The position numbers were made by a program, and so were the translations under genes. The notes under the pieces were generated by a model. It did no database searches. It was not told the origin of the DNA and was given only the letters and a program-made list of their open reading frames with translations. DNA of 64,000 bases from Ahaetulla prasina (Eukaryota > Chordata > Lepidosauria > Squamata > Colubridae), in NCBI RefSeq assembly GCF_028640845.1, contig NC_080546.1:31827020-31891019 (forward strand), written 5' to 3'. Positions 1-13,100 of this stretch are shown here, piece after piece (position 1 is the stretch's first letter; the number at the start of each line of letters is the position of its first letter).

Positions 1-600
1 ATGTCTATAGTTTGCAGCAGATGTTTTTTTTCTTTACACCCCAGGAGAGAAACTTGTTGTATTTGTGCCCCCCGAGCCGGGCCCCCTGCCAGAAAGTGAT
101 TTGGAAAGTGAGGGGGAAGGGCCATCAGGACTTACCTCGGGAGCACAGGCTTCCCTGGCTCAGCTCCAGGCAGGCCAGATAACAAGGCCTCCGTCCCCTG
201 ACTCTTTCCCCCCCCAGGCCACGCTTCCAGACCCGGCTGATGGCAATCAGGCCTGGCTGGACCCTAGGTTTCGTAGGCAGGAGAGGCGGGAACAACAGAA
301 GCAGGGGTGGGGCAGGCCTAGGAAGTGCTGAGTCATGGAGCCATACCTCACAGGATATAAAAGCAGCAAGGGCTGCTATGCCTCCTTGTAGCAGGCAAAT
401 CAACTGCTTGACTAGAGCTGAAGTACTGTTTGTTGACTCATCAGCATCAAGGAAAATAACAGAGACACTTGGCATACACTCGCTAGTTTGCTGCCAGAGC
501 TGATAGTGCTAGTTAATTAAGTCATCGCTCGGACTGAGGCGAGGGGACAGAACAAAACTTCTACCGCTATTTAGGATTAAACTCAACCTTCCAAATGGGA
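1..600 (+). mobile_element. possible LTR or retroelement end
   Basis: A GC-rich stretch with a short proline-rich ORF (65-331) is followed by a TATA-type box at about 356-362 (gatataaaag) and a 150-nt leader-like region. This resembles an LTR-retroelement promoter. No TG...CA ends or target duplication can be fixed because the window cuts the left side. The family is not recognised. Confidence 0.3.
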
Positions 601-1974
601 GATGAGCATCTTCACCACTAGGTCGCCACGCCGTTTTAATGTATCACAGAGCTGTAATAAAATACACACAAATAATAAACAGGATTTACTAGCCTATTTA
701 TATACATCCAATGAAAGCCATTGGATGAAATAGCCAATGAAAGGACGCATACTTTGTTGAACAGTTTGCTGTTTAACAATTCCTACCATCAGCAAATTCC
801 TCTGAATGGCTAACCTAAGTCTACTTATCTGTAAGCTCACTGGTTCTGTCTTTCAGAGTAAGAGAAAATAGGTCCAGTCTCTATTATATATAACAAGGCT
901 TTGTATAATTGAAGACCACTAACACATCTCTTTTCCTCCCTTAGACTAAACTTACTCAATGCTACAACTTGGTTTTATCCCTAACAAGCAGAGTGTGCCC
1001 CTTAGATGCTGGAATCTCTGAGCAAAAAACACTGAGGCGAAAACCTGCTGAAAACAGCAGTGGTGTCTGTTAATTCAGTGGCCATCCATTGATCCCAGCA
1101 TCCTGTTTGTGAGCCAGAACTCTAGAAAAAACTTCTGTCATTTTGTTTTTTATATATATAATTCCTCTGTAGCTACAGGATTTTTCCCAGAGAAGACAAA
1201 AGTTTATAATGCAGCTGGTTTATACAGGTTGCATCACCTTTTCCTGCATCACCGTATTTGGTTTAGGAAAAGAACAGCCTTGCCATTGATTGTATATAGT
1301 TATACTGGTTTTCTCTCTCAAAGACAAAGAGAACTTGTTTCTTACTGTTGTATGTTCCTTAATGCTTATTCCTTTCTCTTCCAGTACTTTGTTTTGTGCA
1401 ACTTTACTGTTATATACCTAATTCTATTGTGCATTCAAAATATTGCTTTGGTTAAGCCTGCTAATATTTACTGATTTCAGGGTCCAGCACCTTTCTTTTT
1501 TCAGTCCTCTCACTATCTTGGCAGCCAGTTTGCCAATGTTCTTTTTAGATTGAAATTCTCAGAACTGTCCAAGGCAAAATGGGACAATTGTTTCCTGTGA
1601 CTTGGACTTTATGCTCCTTTATATAACCCAAAGTTGCATTTAATTTTTTTCAGTAGCCTCTTCAACCTATGATGCATTAAAGCAGCACATCTTTTTCACA
1701 TATGCAGCCATCAAGCCAGATCTATCATCTTGTGTTTTCATTTTTTTAAATCCCCAGATCCAGTTTACATTTCATCTAACACATTTCAGCTCATATTCAA
1801 ATCTGTAATTTTTAAAAAACACATTCTTTTCCTTCAAAGTATTAGCCGCTCCTCCTTTTTCTGCTCCCTTCAAGTTTAATAATTACTTCCTCTTTAATGT
1901 TATTAACAAAATATTAAATAACACACAAAATGTTGAATAACACAGAAGTCAGGACATTCCTTTGACACCCCACT
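601..1974. other. intergenic sequence, no gene seen
   Basis: AT-rich noncoding sequence 3' of TRIM2. A CCAATGAAAG-type motif is repeated in inverted and direct form near 710-745. The stretch 1480-1960 looks like an old, decayed repeat but its family cannot be named. Confidence 0.4.
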
Positions 1975-2361
1975 ACAGATACCCCTCGAGTTACAACCAC
2001 AACTGAGCCCAACGTTTATGTTGCTAAGTGAAACATTTGTTAAGTGAGTTTTGTCCCGTTTTACGTATGACCTTTCTTGCAACAGATGTTAAGTGAATCA
2101 TTGCAGTTAAGTTAGTATTATAGTTAAGTGAATGGCTTCCCATTGTTTGTCAGAATGTTGCAAAAGCTGATCACATGACGCAGGACACTGTAATTGTCAT
2201 AAATATGAACCAATTGCTAAGCATCTGAATTTTGATCATGTGACCATAGGAATGCTGCAATGGATCTAAATTTGAAAAATGGACATAAGTCAAAATTTTC
2301 AGTGCCATTGTAACTTTGAACGGTTACTAAATGAATTGTTTTAAATCGAGGACTACCTGTA
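1975..2361. mobile_element. DNA-transposon-like dispersed element, family with CAGGTAGTCCTC ends
   Basis: The right end reads as the reverse complement of TACAGGTAGTCCTCGATTT, and the left end reads ccctcgagttacaacc, so the ends are inverted. The inside has repeated TTAAGTGAATC-type segments. Similar copies are at 31.5, 33.6, 48.2, 49.1 and 52.6 kb. It has no ORF. Its superfamily is not certain. Confidence 0.6.
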
Positions 2362-3248
2362 TATAGTACTTTCCAAGCTTAAGTGGAATTATTAGGAATA
2401 TTCTCTAGTAGTGGTCATTTAGCTATTACGAATCAAGGTAAAAGCTCTATACCTACTTCATATTTTAGGATTTTACTAATGAGAAAGGATTAATGAAACA
2501 CTTCGACTAGTTGCTCCAGTAACCTAAATGTAATGCATCTGAAGCTGGAGCATTAGCCTCATTTACATTAGCTTTCTTTCTTGCCTGTCTGTCCTAAATG
2601 GTAGTTCTCTCCTTTTCCCATAGCATAATGATGGTTAGCCAGGGTTTCATTTCTTTCTAAAAGAGAGTAGATATTAAGTACAAGTTAAAGCATTCTGCCT
2701 TTTCACTGTCACCAATTACAAATCCACTTTATTCTAGCCACTGATCTACAACTTTTTGCCTTTCCTTTTGTCCCTAATAAATCCATAACATATTTTGGTG
2801 TTTCTTTTGTCTTTCTATTTGTCATTTTTGTTTGGTTATATGCTCCTGCTTTCATTTCCTATATACAGGCCATTTTCTTTTCACCACTTTATATAAACTA
2901 TATCTCGTGTATCTTTTCTCTTCTCCTAATTAGAAATTGTGGTTCTGTGCTCTGTTGACTTCAAGGCGCTGAATCCACCCTATATTCCCACAGATTGCAT
3001 CAAAATCTGTTCTTTTTAATCCCAGTATACAAATCTGATTCTTAATTTGTATGGCCCTTGGCATGAACTCAAAGATGACAAGATTACATTTCCTCCGCAA
3101 GATACCAATAATCTGTTTCTTCAGCCAATTTGTCCTCGCTAGAATTTTTTTTTTTTTTACTTCTGAATTCATCAAATTAAATTTCCAGGTGGTGGTGAAG
3201 CAGTTGAAATGATCTTGTTTTTGCATGTCTCTGAAAGTTTGGCAATCT

Positions 3249-3511
3249 TTTTTTTTTAAATTTGAATTTATATCCCGCCCTTCTCCGAAGACTCAGGGCG
3301 GCTTACACTGTGTTAAGCAATAGTCTTCATCCATTTGTATATTATATACAAAGTCAACTTTTATTGCTCCCAACAAACTGGGTCCTCATTTTACCTACCT
3401 TATAAAGGATGGAAGGCCGAGTCAACCTTGGGCCTGGTGGGACTTGAACTTGCAGTAATTGCAAGCAGCTGTTAATAACAGACTTAGTCTGCTGAGCCAC
3501 CAGAGGCCCCT
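3249..3511 (-). mobile_element. tRNA-derived SINE with LINE-like 3' hairpin, copy 1
   Basis: On the minus strand it begins GGGGCCTCTGGTGGCTCAGC (tRNA-like A box). A B-box-like segment follows (GTTCAAGTCCCACC), then a body and a 3' hairpin GCCGCCCTGAGTCTTCGGAG, ending in an A-rich tail. The hairpin is a variant of the L2-like LINE tail in this window. Copies 2 and 3 are at 25932 and 49732. Confidence 0.8.
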
Positions 3512-4300
3512 CTCTAACAGAGAGATCTCACGAATATCCTTTGATTGTCCAGGCTGTCTTATAATAAATTCCAACAATATAAATTTATATTCTTTGATTT
3601 TTGCAAATATTTTCAATGGGATTTTCATGTTCTAATTCTTTGATTTATATAATCTTTAAAGTTACCACAACCCTTTCTTTTCCATTAAGTCTTTTCCTTG
3701 AAGAATTTGTACTTAATCATATGTTAAGTTTAACTTTTCAAATTCTTCCCATTTTTCATATCCTGCATTTTTGCATTGTACTATATTGAGGACAGAAGTG
3801 ATATCCCCAATAGTTATTCCGTTATTCCATAGTTATTAAATTCCGTATGTATTTTCATACATCTTCCTGTTATTAGTTTCACTTCTTCACAAGTTTATTT
3901 GGTTTCCTATTTTCTCTAATAATGCCTTTCTGATAAGACACATGTGGACTATTTTCCAGTCTTTGTGAAATGTAGCCTGTATCTTGCCTTCATTAAACCA
4001 CTGTCCATGGTCAAGGAAGCCAAATCCTTCAGGGATTAGCCACTGGTTTCAAGGATTCTTTCCTGTTATTTGTGTGGCTTTCAATGGAAGAGTTAACAGA
4101 TTGTTACTGCAATCTCAGGTCCTTCACCTTTCAGCCCAAGTCTTCATAGTTTTGAGATACTTATTTCTTCTGGCATTCATTTGTCCCTACACAAAAGAAA
4201 AGAATGAAATAATTGGTGTGTTGAAGAAGCTCAGCAGGCTCTTTCCTTAGGCCAGGAATTTAGGCTAGCCCTGTTTTCATGTACTTTTATGCCTGGAAGA
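3512..4300. other. intergenic sequence, no gene seen
   Basis: Noncoding AT-rich sequence with short spurious ORFs only. No recognisable repeat or regulatory structure was found. Confidence 0.4.
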
Positions 4301-4618
4301 CAGGGGTGAAATCCAGCAAGTTCTGATAGGTTCTGGAGAACTGGTAGCAGAAATTTTGAGCAGTTTGGAGAACCGGTAGCGGAAATTTTGAGTAGTTCGG
4401 AGAACTGGCAAATACCATCTCTGGCTGGCCCCAGAGTGGGGTGGGAATGGAGATTTTGCAATATCCTTCCCCCAGGAGTGGGGAGGAAATGGGGATTTTG
4501 CAGTATTCTTCCCCTGGAATGGGGTGGGAATGGAGATTTTGCAGTATCTTTCTCTTGCCACGCCCACCAAGCCACACCCACAGAATCGGTAGTAAAAAAA
4601 ATTTGGATTTTACCACTG
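4301..4618 (-). mobile_element. hAT-like nonautonomous element, GTGGGCGTGGC family, copy 1
   Basis: The left end CAGGGGTGAAATCCAGC and the right end (reverse complement CAGTGGTAAAATCC) are inverted repeats starting CAG. The interior has three imperfect direct repeats of a segment like GGAATGGAGATTTTGCAGTA, and the words GCCACGCCCACCAAGCCAC. Related copies are at 38068 and 56589. Confidence 0.65.
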
Positions 4619-5460
4619 CTAGACATGTTATGGGCTATTAATTGTTGGGCTTTAATTTTTGTGTAATGACCAGAATCACTGTTGAGACATGGATGACCAA
4701 ATAAATTATTTAAATAAAGTAAAATCCCATAGCAGTCACACTCATTGCTGGGAATTGTTATTAAGCAATGCAGTATTTTTTTTCTTGACAATTATCTTCC
4801 TGCTAAACATCACCAAACTTCACATTCCTATGAAGTATACAGATTTAGCTTTGATATAGCTAACAGTTGCAAGAGTACTTTATAGCTTTTACTGGAAATC
4901 ACACATAATTCCTTCTATAGAAGAATCGCGATTGAGCTTTGAGAATGTGCATTAATGTCAAAATATCTTTGTATCTGAAAGACAGTTAAGTAAATTTAAT
5001 CTAATCAAACTATTTATGGATTATAATTCTGCACATGGACTTGTACTATTCAGTTTGGGTTTCTATTTAAAGCAATTTAAACATTACATTTAAGGCTATT
5101 TAATACTATATGTGGTCTACCGTTTTATACTGTTAGTTGTTTATTCTGAGTGATGATTATTGTACTTCCTTTTTTGTTAATTATTTAATATTGACTTGAC
5201 ACTCCAAAAATAATTTGAAGAACCAGGTTGAAAAAATAATTTTATATGCAGTTACAGTTTAATCCAAAAATAATTAAATTTTATTTCTCTATTTTATTTT
5301 TGTTTTTAAATTTCTTTTTCAGTTTTTTCTTCAAATATGCTTTCATTCTCTATTATTTATTTATTTTATTATAAAATAAAATATTATATTATTTTATTAT
5401 AAATAAAAATAAATAATAATTCTCTATTAGAAGCAAAGAAAGGCAAAAAAGAAAAATAAG
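4619..5460. other. intergenic sequence with an AT-only patch
   Basis: No gene seen. The segment 5340-5425 is almost pure A and T with partly palindromic ATTTATTTTATTATAAAATA runs. Confidence 0.4.
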
Positions 5461-5690
5461 AAGGATAATAGTTCATGGTTGATTCAACCAGAGTTTGGTT
5501 TTTTTGAAAAGGCAACTGGACTGATTATTTTGAGGAAAATAAATTTTAAATTTAATCTTTTTAAAATCAGTTCAGTTGCCTTTTTACGCAGAAGAGGTAT
5601 TTCTGGAACCTTGACACAGAACACCTTTGAGACGATCATGACCTGGATGACTGAGAATCTTCATTAGACAGTTCACGGTTGAGTTTGACC
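5461..5690. mobile_element. possible Penelope-like element fragment with a 20-bp inverted repeat
   Basis: The phrase GACCTGGATGACTGAGAATC and the word CAGTTGCCTTTT resemble the 3' region of vertebrate Penelope-like elements, from memory. Arms at 5507-5526 and 5565-5584 are inverted copies with one mismatch around a 38-nt loop. Imperfect direct repeats (GTTCATGGTTGATTCAACC and GTTCACGGTTGAGTTTGACC) flank it. Confidence 0.4.
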
Positions 5691-5899
5691 GAAAGCAAAA
5701 TTATGCACCCTAATCCATGCCTTGGATGTACCTATAGAGTTATAACTACATAGACATCATATGCTCTGAAATACTGATTTACAATTAAAATGTAGTTATT
5801 TTGACTTCTTGACACCTTCCCTGTTAAAAATGAAAATGAGCAATAAAGGTACATGAGGACAATGTGGCAACCCAACTATCTTCAATTCTGAAAAATAAC

Positions 5900-8800
5900 A
5901 CAAAACAATTTTCATTCAGTTTTATTTGGGGGAGGGTTGTGCATGATAAAAGATACACATTTGACTTTGTTTTTCTTAGTGTTCCAAAATAAGGTAAAAG
6001 GGTTTTTTAAGCTCTCTTTGTAGGATAAACCATAAAAAATACCATGGCACACATGAAGCTAAATCTACCTACATACGTTCTTCAATGAACAGCTTTCATC
6101 CTCAGCCTTAACTACACAGAGATTATACATCTATTAAAACTGATAAGGGAGCATAACAAATAAAATAAGTCCTACAATTTCAGTATTATTTCCAGAGAAC
6201 ATGAGGCTTAATAACTTTATGTACCTAAAAATGAAATAGGGATGAAACTGACGTACAAAGCTGGAATGTACAGAGCAACAATAAAATTAATTTATTCTAA
6301 GAACTGAAGAATACAATGTGTGAAACAATTCAATTGCAAGCACTGGGATATAAGAGTATATGCTACTTATTATGGAACATTCCCATGTCATAAAGGAGGG
6401 AAAAAGCAAACTTTTGAGGTTAAGGCTGTGCACACATCCAGTTCAATGTTGTACATTCATTAGAAGCTATCAACAATTAGGAATCATTCTATACTATAGG
6501 AAAAAGAGTACCTTTCATACATTCTTCAGAACACGTTTTTAATCACTGGTCACAGTTTAATAGCATTTTCAATGGATAGCATCATTTCATCCTTTGCTAT
6601 CATTTCTTCACACAACAAGCAAAACTTAATGGGCACTTTTTTCATATGGCAATGCTAAATCTTCAGTTATATCAAAGAAAAAGTAGCTGTAAAGTTGAAA
6701 GCCCTGTAATGCTTACAAAGGTCAACAATAATGGAGAACATTTTCTCATTACATTGCTGAAACTTTAAATCAGTGTAAAAACTTAACTAATTTTAACAGC
6801 TTTTTACAGTTAAAAACCTTTCAATATACACTTTGCAAAGTTTATCCAAAAACGAATTAACATTTTTTTAAAAAAAACTTATATCAAGCAAGTGTTTACA
6901 TTGAATAAACACATATGCATTGCTCATTACTGCAGCTATAAGCACCACTTGATACAAGAGAGATGTCTGTTCTGCAAATATAAACTAAAACTATTCAGCC
7001 TCCCAGAGTCTGTTAATTCAGTTCACATTTGCAGTACAGATGTACCTTAAAAAGTAACTGTAGGTTTGGCAGAGTCACATATTTGGGCTGAATCTACACA
7101 TACTACTCTTGAATATTAATTTAGAAGAATAAATGCCCATATTCTGGTAAATGTTTATCTGGATCAAAATTGGTTTTATATGCAGTATTGCAATACTGCA
7201 CATTTTACAGTAATCTCTAATCAGCTACTTCCTTCAGGACACAAATGTTTTAGTAGTGAGCTTTGGAAAATTGATGAGCAAGAAACAATCCAATCTTGAC
7301 TAGGCATTTTTCAAACACCCAATGAGAGTAGACTCATCTAGCCTTATTTCAGCCATCTAATGATTCTGTACTTTCAACTTCTAGCAAGCAACTTCTACAA
7401 TTCAACAGGCCTCTTGACTCCTTGGCCTTTAACTAAGATCAAGAGAAGTATTCAACAGATCTCTAGCAGCATCAGTCAATTTACAGTAACATGCATAACA
7501 AAAAAAATTATCAAAGGGAAGGCCACATTGCCTTAACAAATGATAGCTTAGTTGCAAAGGAAAGAAGCGATAATTCAAATCTGAATCAAATATCGCTAAG
7601 CATTACTAAGTTAATTTTTATTAGAACTGAGGAACTATTTTAGGAAAGTGTTTTAAGGAATGCATGGACATGCCTGCATGCATCAAATATTATATATGTA
7701 TCAATTTAGGACAATTTAGCCTCTATTCTATTCTTTATATAATGAACTGAAAACTACAGTAAGTTTCATTAAAATGAATATAAATATCTCAGATTTTGAT
7801 GAGAAACATTTCAATTTCGGTCACTATAGGATTTGGCTTGGTATCCTTTTTAAAATCTCAAGCAAATATTTGTATTTATTATATGACTATCTTTACAAAA
7901 GTATTAGCATCTCACACTTTAAGCCAGATTGGTATGACAATGTGCCTTGAATCAAGTTTGTAACAATAACATTTGGATCAATTTGTAAATGCCTTTTTAT
8001 ATCAGAAACTCAGTAACAATTACAATTTTGTTATTGTTCGTATGATTAATAAATATTCATAAAATCATAAATAGGAAATCCAGTTCCCCCTTAAAATTCA
8101 AACAGCTTTCAAATTGGTTCAGTGTAAAGGACAAATAATGTCTAGTGTATATTTGCAGACATTTGTCTATCCAAGAACTCTTAGATTCTTGGCATATTCT
8201 TTTTAAGACAATTATTTTATAACATTATTTGAAATTATTGGCTAAGTATTAAAACAATATTTATCATTAGTTTAGATCATTTTCTTTCTTTCAAATTTAA
8301 TAGTATTATATTCCAAAATATAGGCAATTAACTAGCAGCAGTACTAATTACATAATTTCTTTTATTCCCTTCCAATTAGAGCTGTGATGTCACTATTTTA
8401 GATAAGATATTGGGCTCTACCTATTCCAGTAGTGTGGATGGAATATATTTGGAGAGCTCCATGATTGAAATAGGAAATACAATATTTTTTCAAATGTTGA
8501 CAACACTCTAAGAAGTACATGCTTACAAAAAGCTAGTGCCAAACGTAATTTGCTGTTGATTGCAGTTTTATTCTTACTTGGTCTAAATATTATTCAATAT
8601 TATTCAAAATTATGCCTCTGTTGGAAATCAAAATGAAATATACTTTGCACTCTGACGTGCACACAATTAACTGGAAATCACAAGACCTGTACCAAGAAGC
8701 AGGCATAAGAGAAGAAACTTTCACTAAAAGTAAAATTTCAGACCTCAAGAAAGGGCACCAAGAAAACATGTACATCAAAATTGCCTATAGTCAAAATTGT

Positions 8801-9990
8801 TTTTTTTTAATGTTCACATTATCCACATTTGTAATGAAGAAAATTATGAGCTTTTTTGGAAACTCAATGTAGCCTCACACTAATTAAGTATCTTCAATAT
8901 CCTCCACTTATGTACAGTTACCACAGACAATAAAATTTTTGAAATAAAAAAAATACCCTGCTTTGGTAACCCTTGACTTCCACCTCAAAATTTGTCACCT
9001 ACCCAAACTTCCTTTGGTAATACAAGATTTCTATTAGGATACACGTAAGACTTGTTTTCCTGTGCAAAAACAAGCAACTAAATAAAATTGACTGCTTTCA
9101 TAAGCACTGTAGGAACATATACAAAGTATAAATGTCAGTTGTAAAATTAGTTAAACTGATATAACAGTCACCAATTTTTTTAATGAATTAGCCTGATGTT
9201 AATTGGAACTTGATTCTATGAACTATCAGCAGTTACATTATCCTACATTTCCAGAGTAAAGTTTCAGATTTCAAGAAAATCTTGACCAACATATTGAACA
9301 GTAGAAAAGTTGCTAGATATGGACATCAATCCACACACCACAGAAAATGTGTATTTGTTCTTATAATGCTAAAAATTAAGTTGTTAGATCTGCCAATTAA
9401 CAGAGAAAGGATTACTCACATCCTTTTAAAACTAAAATAAACTACTTAAAGTTACTAAGTAAATCTGAATAATGTTAATATAAGTGAAATGCCTACAATA
9501 ATAATGTGATCTAGAAAATTCCCAGACATCCTGCTGGATTGAATATTATTACTAGTAAGAATTTTCAAATGTGAAAATTTAAACAACTTCTCCCATTCAC
9601 ACTTTAAATTTTTTTTCTGAATCAAGTACCTTCTTGAGTCCATTGCCTCCTTCATGTGTACATCCAATTACTTATATATCTATAAATGCCTGCTCTAATT
9701 CATTGTATTCCAGTGGCTTTGTGAAGGTTTTATTTTGGGGGGGGGTGTAGGGGAAGTAGGGTCTCATTTATTAATCCTTGTGATAAGTTCAGTGCAGAGC
9801 ATATAAATTCTATACAAGTTCTATGTAAACAAGGTAGGTTTGGAATAAAATAAAAGAATGAACATATTGGAGATTCTGCAGTTTTAAATTTTAAATAAGA
9901 AACAGAAGAAATATTTAAGAAGCTGAATATTATCTACACTGGCCTCTAGCAGCAGCTAGTAACCTCTTAAACATGATCCAACTCCAACCA
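5900..9990 (-). other. TRIM2: probable TRIM2 3' UTR
   Basis: About 4 kb downstream of the stop is AT-rich, has no recognisable interspersed repeat and no coding signal. The flanks below 5.7 kb and the introns are full of repeats. Mammalian TRIM2 mRNAs also have long 3' UTRs. The lower boundary is an inference based on a poly(A) signal near 5921. Shorter forms are possible from AATAAA matches on the minus strand near 7616, 8566 and 9730. Confidence 0.5.
5921..5926 (-). promoter_or_regulatory. candidate distal poly(A) signal of TRIM2
   Basis: The plus strand reads tttatt, which is AATAAA on the minus strand. It is the last such hexamer before the repeat-bearing flank begins, so it is the best distal candidate. 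Cleavage would be expected near 5895-5910. Position is the only support. Confidence 0.4.
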
Positions 9991-10143
9991 TTACTGTAAA
10001 TATCTGTAGACTTTGAAGCAATGATTCCCAGAATCTGCAACAACAACATGACCATCCGAAGTAAGAGCCAAACCTTGAGGACCATAAAGTGGATCAGCAG
10101 ATGTATTTATGTAAGATAAAAAGGATCCACTTCCATCAAAAAC
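9991..10143 (-). CDS. TRIM2: TRIM2 coding exon 11 (last NHL repeat and stop)
   Basis: It encodes residues 695-744 and the TAA stop at 9993-9991. The read-out runs [39 protein letters not shown] and ends CFKVYRYLQ, the usual TRIM2 C-terminus. The acceptor is TCACAG. Confidence 0.95.
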   Translation of the reverse strand, partial: VFDGSGSFLSYINTSADPLYGPQGLALTSDGHVVVADSGNHCFKVYRYLQ

Positions 10144-13100
10144 CTGTGAATTAGATTAAAAGATTGGTCAGTCAAAGAACAATATAATTTTATTTGCTGT
10201 AGTTAATGTGCATATATTACCTCCTTGGAAATCATACAGGCCTCAATTCTGCTAGCTTTTCACAGGGCCTTGAAAACATAGTTTTACCAATAGAAATGGC
10301 GACCTGGGAGTGTAGTAGACCCTGTGTAGTGGCTGTATCGGTTGTTATTGATGGATGTGACTACCTGAATTTTACTATATTTTATTGTTCTTAAACTGTT
10401 GTATGGTTTTGGTGTTTTTAAATTGTTTTTAATTCTTTATAAACCAGTCTGAGTCACATATCTGAGATGGATAGCTATCTAAATTGAATAAATTGCATGG
10501 GTGCACACACACACAAACACACACAGAAGAGAGAGAGAAAGAGAGAGAAAATTCTTCAGCAGAAAGACCACAATTACCTTTATAGACCTCAATGGCTTTC
10601 TTGGTAACAAAGATGATACACATAATATTGTTTCACCTAGAAACTTGAATTTTAACGCATCACAAGCATATCGTATTAAATTTACTAACTTGAGAGGAAA
10701 ATGTTATTTACCTGTATTCGACTATTTCCCCAATCTGCTACAATAATATTGCCATTAGAATCTACAGCTACTCCTGTGGGAGCATTGAACTGTCCATTTC
10801 CTTCTCCATTAGACCCAAACTTCAGCAAGAATTCACCTTCCTGGTTAAATACCTGCATGACATTTAAACACAACACTTAAGAAACTTCATCCAAATTATC
10901 TGTAGAGGGAAAAATTATAGTAACTTTGCATGAATAAGTTTTCAAAAAATATGATGGTAATAATTATATTAAAATAATAAAAACATTGACCACTGGCATT
11001 GACAAAATTATCATTAGTCAATTGCAAAAGGCAGTTTTAACATCATCAAACAACTTGCCTAACTCATTTCCTTGGGAAGGACTTGAGAGGTTGTTTTTAA
11101 ACAACGAAACAATAATTAATTCTTAGTTAGACCCAAACAGTTTGGCCTTAAAAAACCAAAATACTGATGAATATTCACTATGTCTTACATTTCTATAGTG
11201 ATAATGTATCAGAGTAAGTTGGCTAGCCAGAGGAAAGAGTCAAGCAGGGAATTAACCTGGAATCATTATGTAAGCACAAGAGGGAAAAATCCAACCTCTT
11301 AAATGCCACTGAACCTTATCTAATCTGGTCCAGGTGCAAACTGCAAGTCTGGGAAGATCCCTGTGAAATAACCATGAGTAATAAAGTAGTTAATTGAATT
11401 TTTCATATACGGATCTCGTTGTTCCCATCTGACATATTGATTGTTATACCTGCCCCACAGAAATGGAGACAGGTTTATTGCAACTCAAACAAATTCAAAC
11501 TAATGCAAACAAAGTCAGAATTGAAGATTATAAAAAAGATTCAAACTGCAGATTGTGCAAAGAAGCAGAAAAAATATATATTCAGCTTGTACAAAGTTCA
11601 CATGGGCTGATTATAAACAATGTCATTAACACAGTGGCCCAAATTATTTACTGGAACATCTGTAAAATTATCATGTGTCAGTGATGAAAAATTAATGGGA
11701 TCATATAATTGAAAAAGTTGTTGAAAATTAGTAAATTAAAATACTGTGGGATTTCTTGAACATAACACACCAGATTTAATTGCAGTTAAAAAGAAAATAT
11801 GGCTAATTGGTTTGGCAAAACCAGGGGCTAATAGAATAGAAGACAAAGAGTAGAAAATTACAAACTGTCAAGATCTGGAAAGCTAAATTAGAAGATTATG
11901 GCATAAACTGGTAGAATTTGGCACACTTAGTAAAATACCAAAAAGCCTTGGGATTAGGTCACACAGGAAAGTTGAAATGTGTAGATTAGAGCATTCTTCT
12001 AGTTGTTGATTGACAATAATATATTCTGATTTTTCAAACAATTATCTACCTTTATTTTGTCTTGTGTTGGAATCTGGCCATATAGCCAACCATTCTTTTC
12101 AAATTAGGAAATCCTGCACAACTAAACAACTGCTACTTCTAACATTATGCAGTTGTCAAGAACATTGCTCTCCAGCTGAGAAATGTATACTAGCAACCTG
12201 TTCAATGTCTGTTCTTGTAATTCAATGTCTTCCTTTTAATCCAAACCAAAAGACAATTATTTCCTGCCTAATTTTCAAAGACAATGAAGAAACATATAGA
12301 TTCTTCAGTGGTTATTTAGTTATATAGTTATATAGCTTAATGGAGCTTGATAGTAGCCTTCTCTTACAACACAACCTCTCATTCATAGAACTGATCTTTG
12401 TGTTTCTTACAATTATTGTTGTATTTAGAGTACTATATTTTACTATTCTGTTTAGAAGCATCCTCAGACAAATAACAAAAAAATGAAGAGGGGGATGCAG
12501 AAGAAAGACAAAAAGATACAGTGTGCCTCCATGACGGCCATGGACCTGACCCAATTAATTGACGGCCCCACCCACGTCGGGGGAAGCACACTGGATCTGA
12601 TTTTTGTCTCTGGACAGTGGTTGAGTGATCTGGAAGTACGAGAATTAGCCATTGAACCTCTGTCATGGTCAGACCACTCTCTCCTTCGTCTGGACTTTCG
12701 GACCGCTGCTCCACACCGCAGGGAGACGGGACCAATACGTTGGTTCCGTCCCAGGCGACTGATGGACCCGGAGAGGTTCCTGATGGAGCTTGGACCGCTC
12801 CCTGGCGATCTGGCCCACGGCTCGGCCGAGGAGCTTGTTGCGGCCTGGGAACAGGCCGCGGTGGGCGCCTTGGACCGTGTCGTGCCTTTGCGGCGTCTGA
12901 CCCGGCGTAGATCTCAACCAGCTCCTTGGTTTTCCGAGGAGCTGAGGGAGATGAAACGCCGGAGAAGACGCCTAGAGAGCGCGTGGAGGTCCAGCCGTTC
13001 TGAAGCTGACCGAACACTAGTTAGGTCTTTTACTCAGACCTATCTAGTGGCATTGAGGGAGGCCAAGCGGGCCTATGTCTCTACCCTCATTGCGTCAGCA

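Noticed and set aside
65..331. Proline-rich 88-codon ORF at the window start considered as a cellular gene
   Set aside because: No start context, domain or splice partner. It more likely belongs to a retroelement flank.
3420..3510. tRNA gene suggested by A-box and B-box-like words
   Set aside because: It is the tRNA-derived head of a SINE with mismatched stems, and the same head recurs at 26.2 and 50.0 kb.
4231..4791. 186-codon minus-strand ORF with repeated PFPPHS-type units
   Set aside because: It reads through the internal direct repeats of a hAT-like element and has no independent support.
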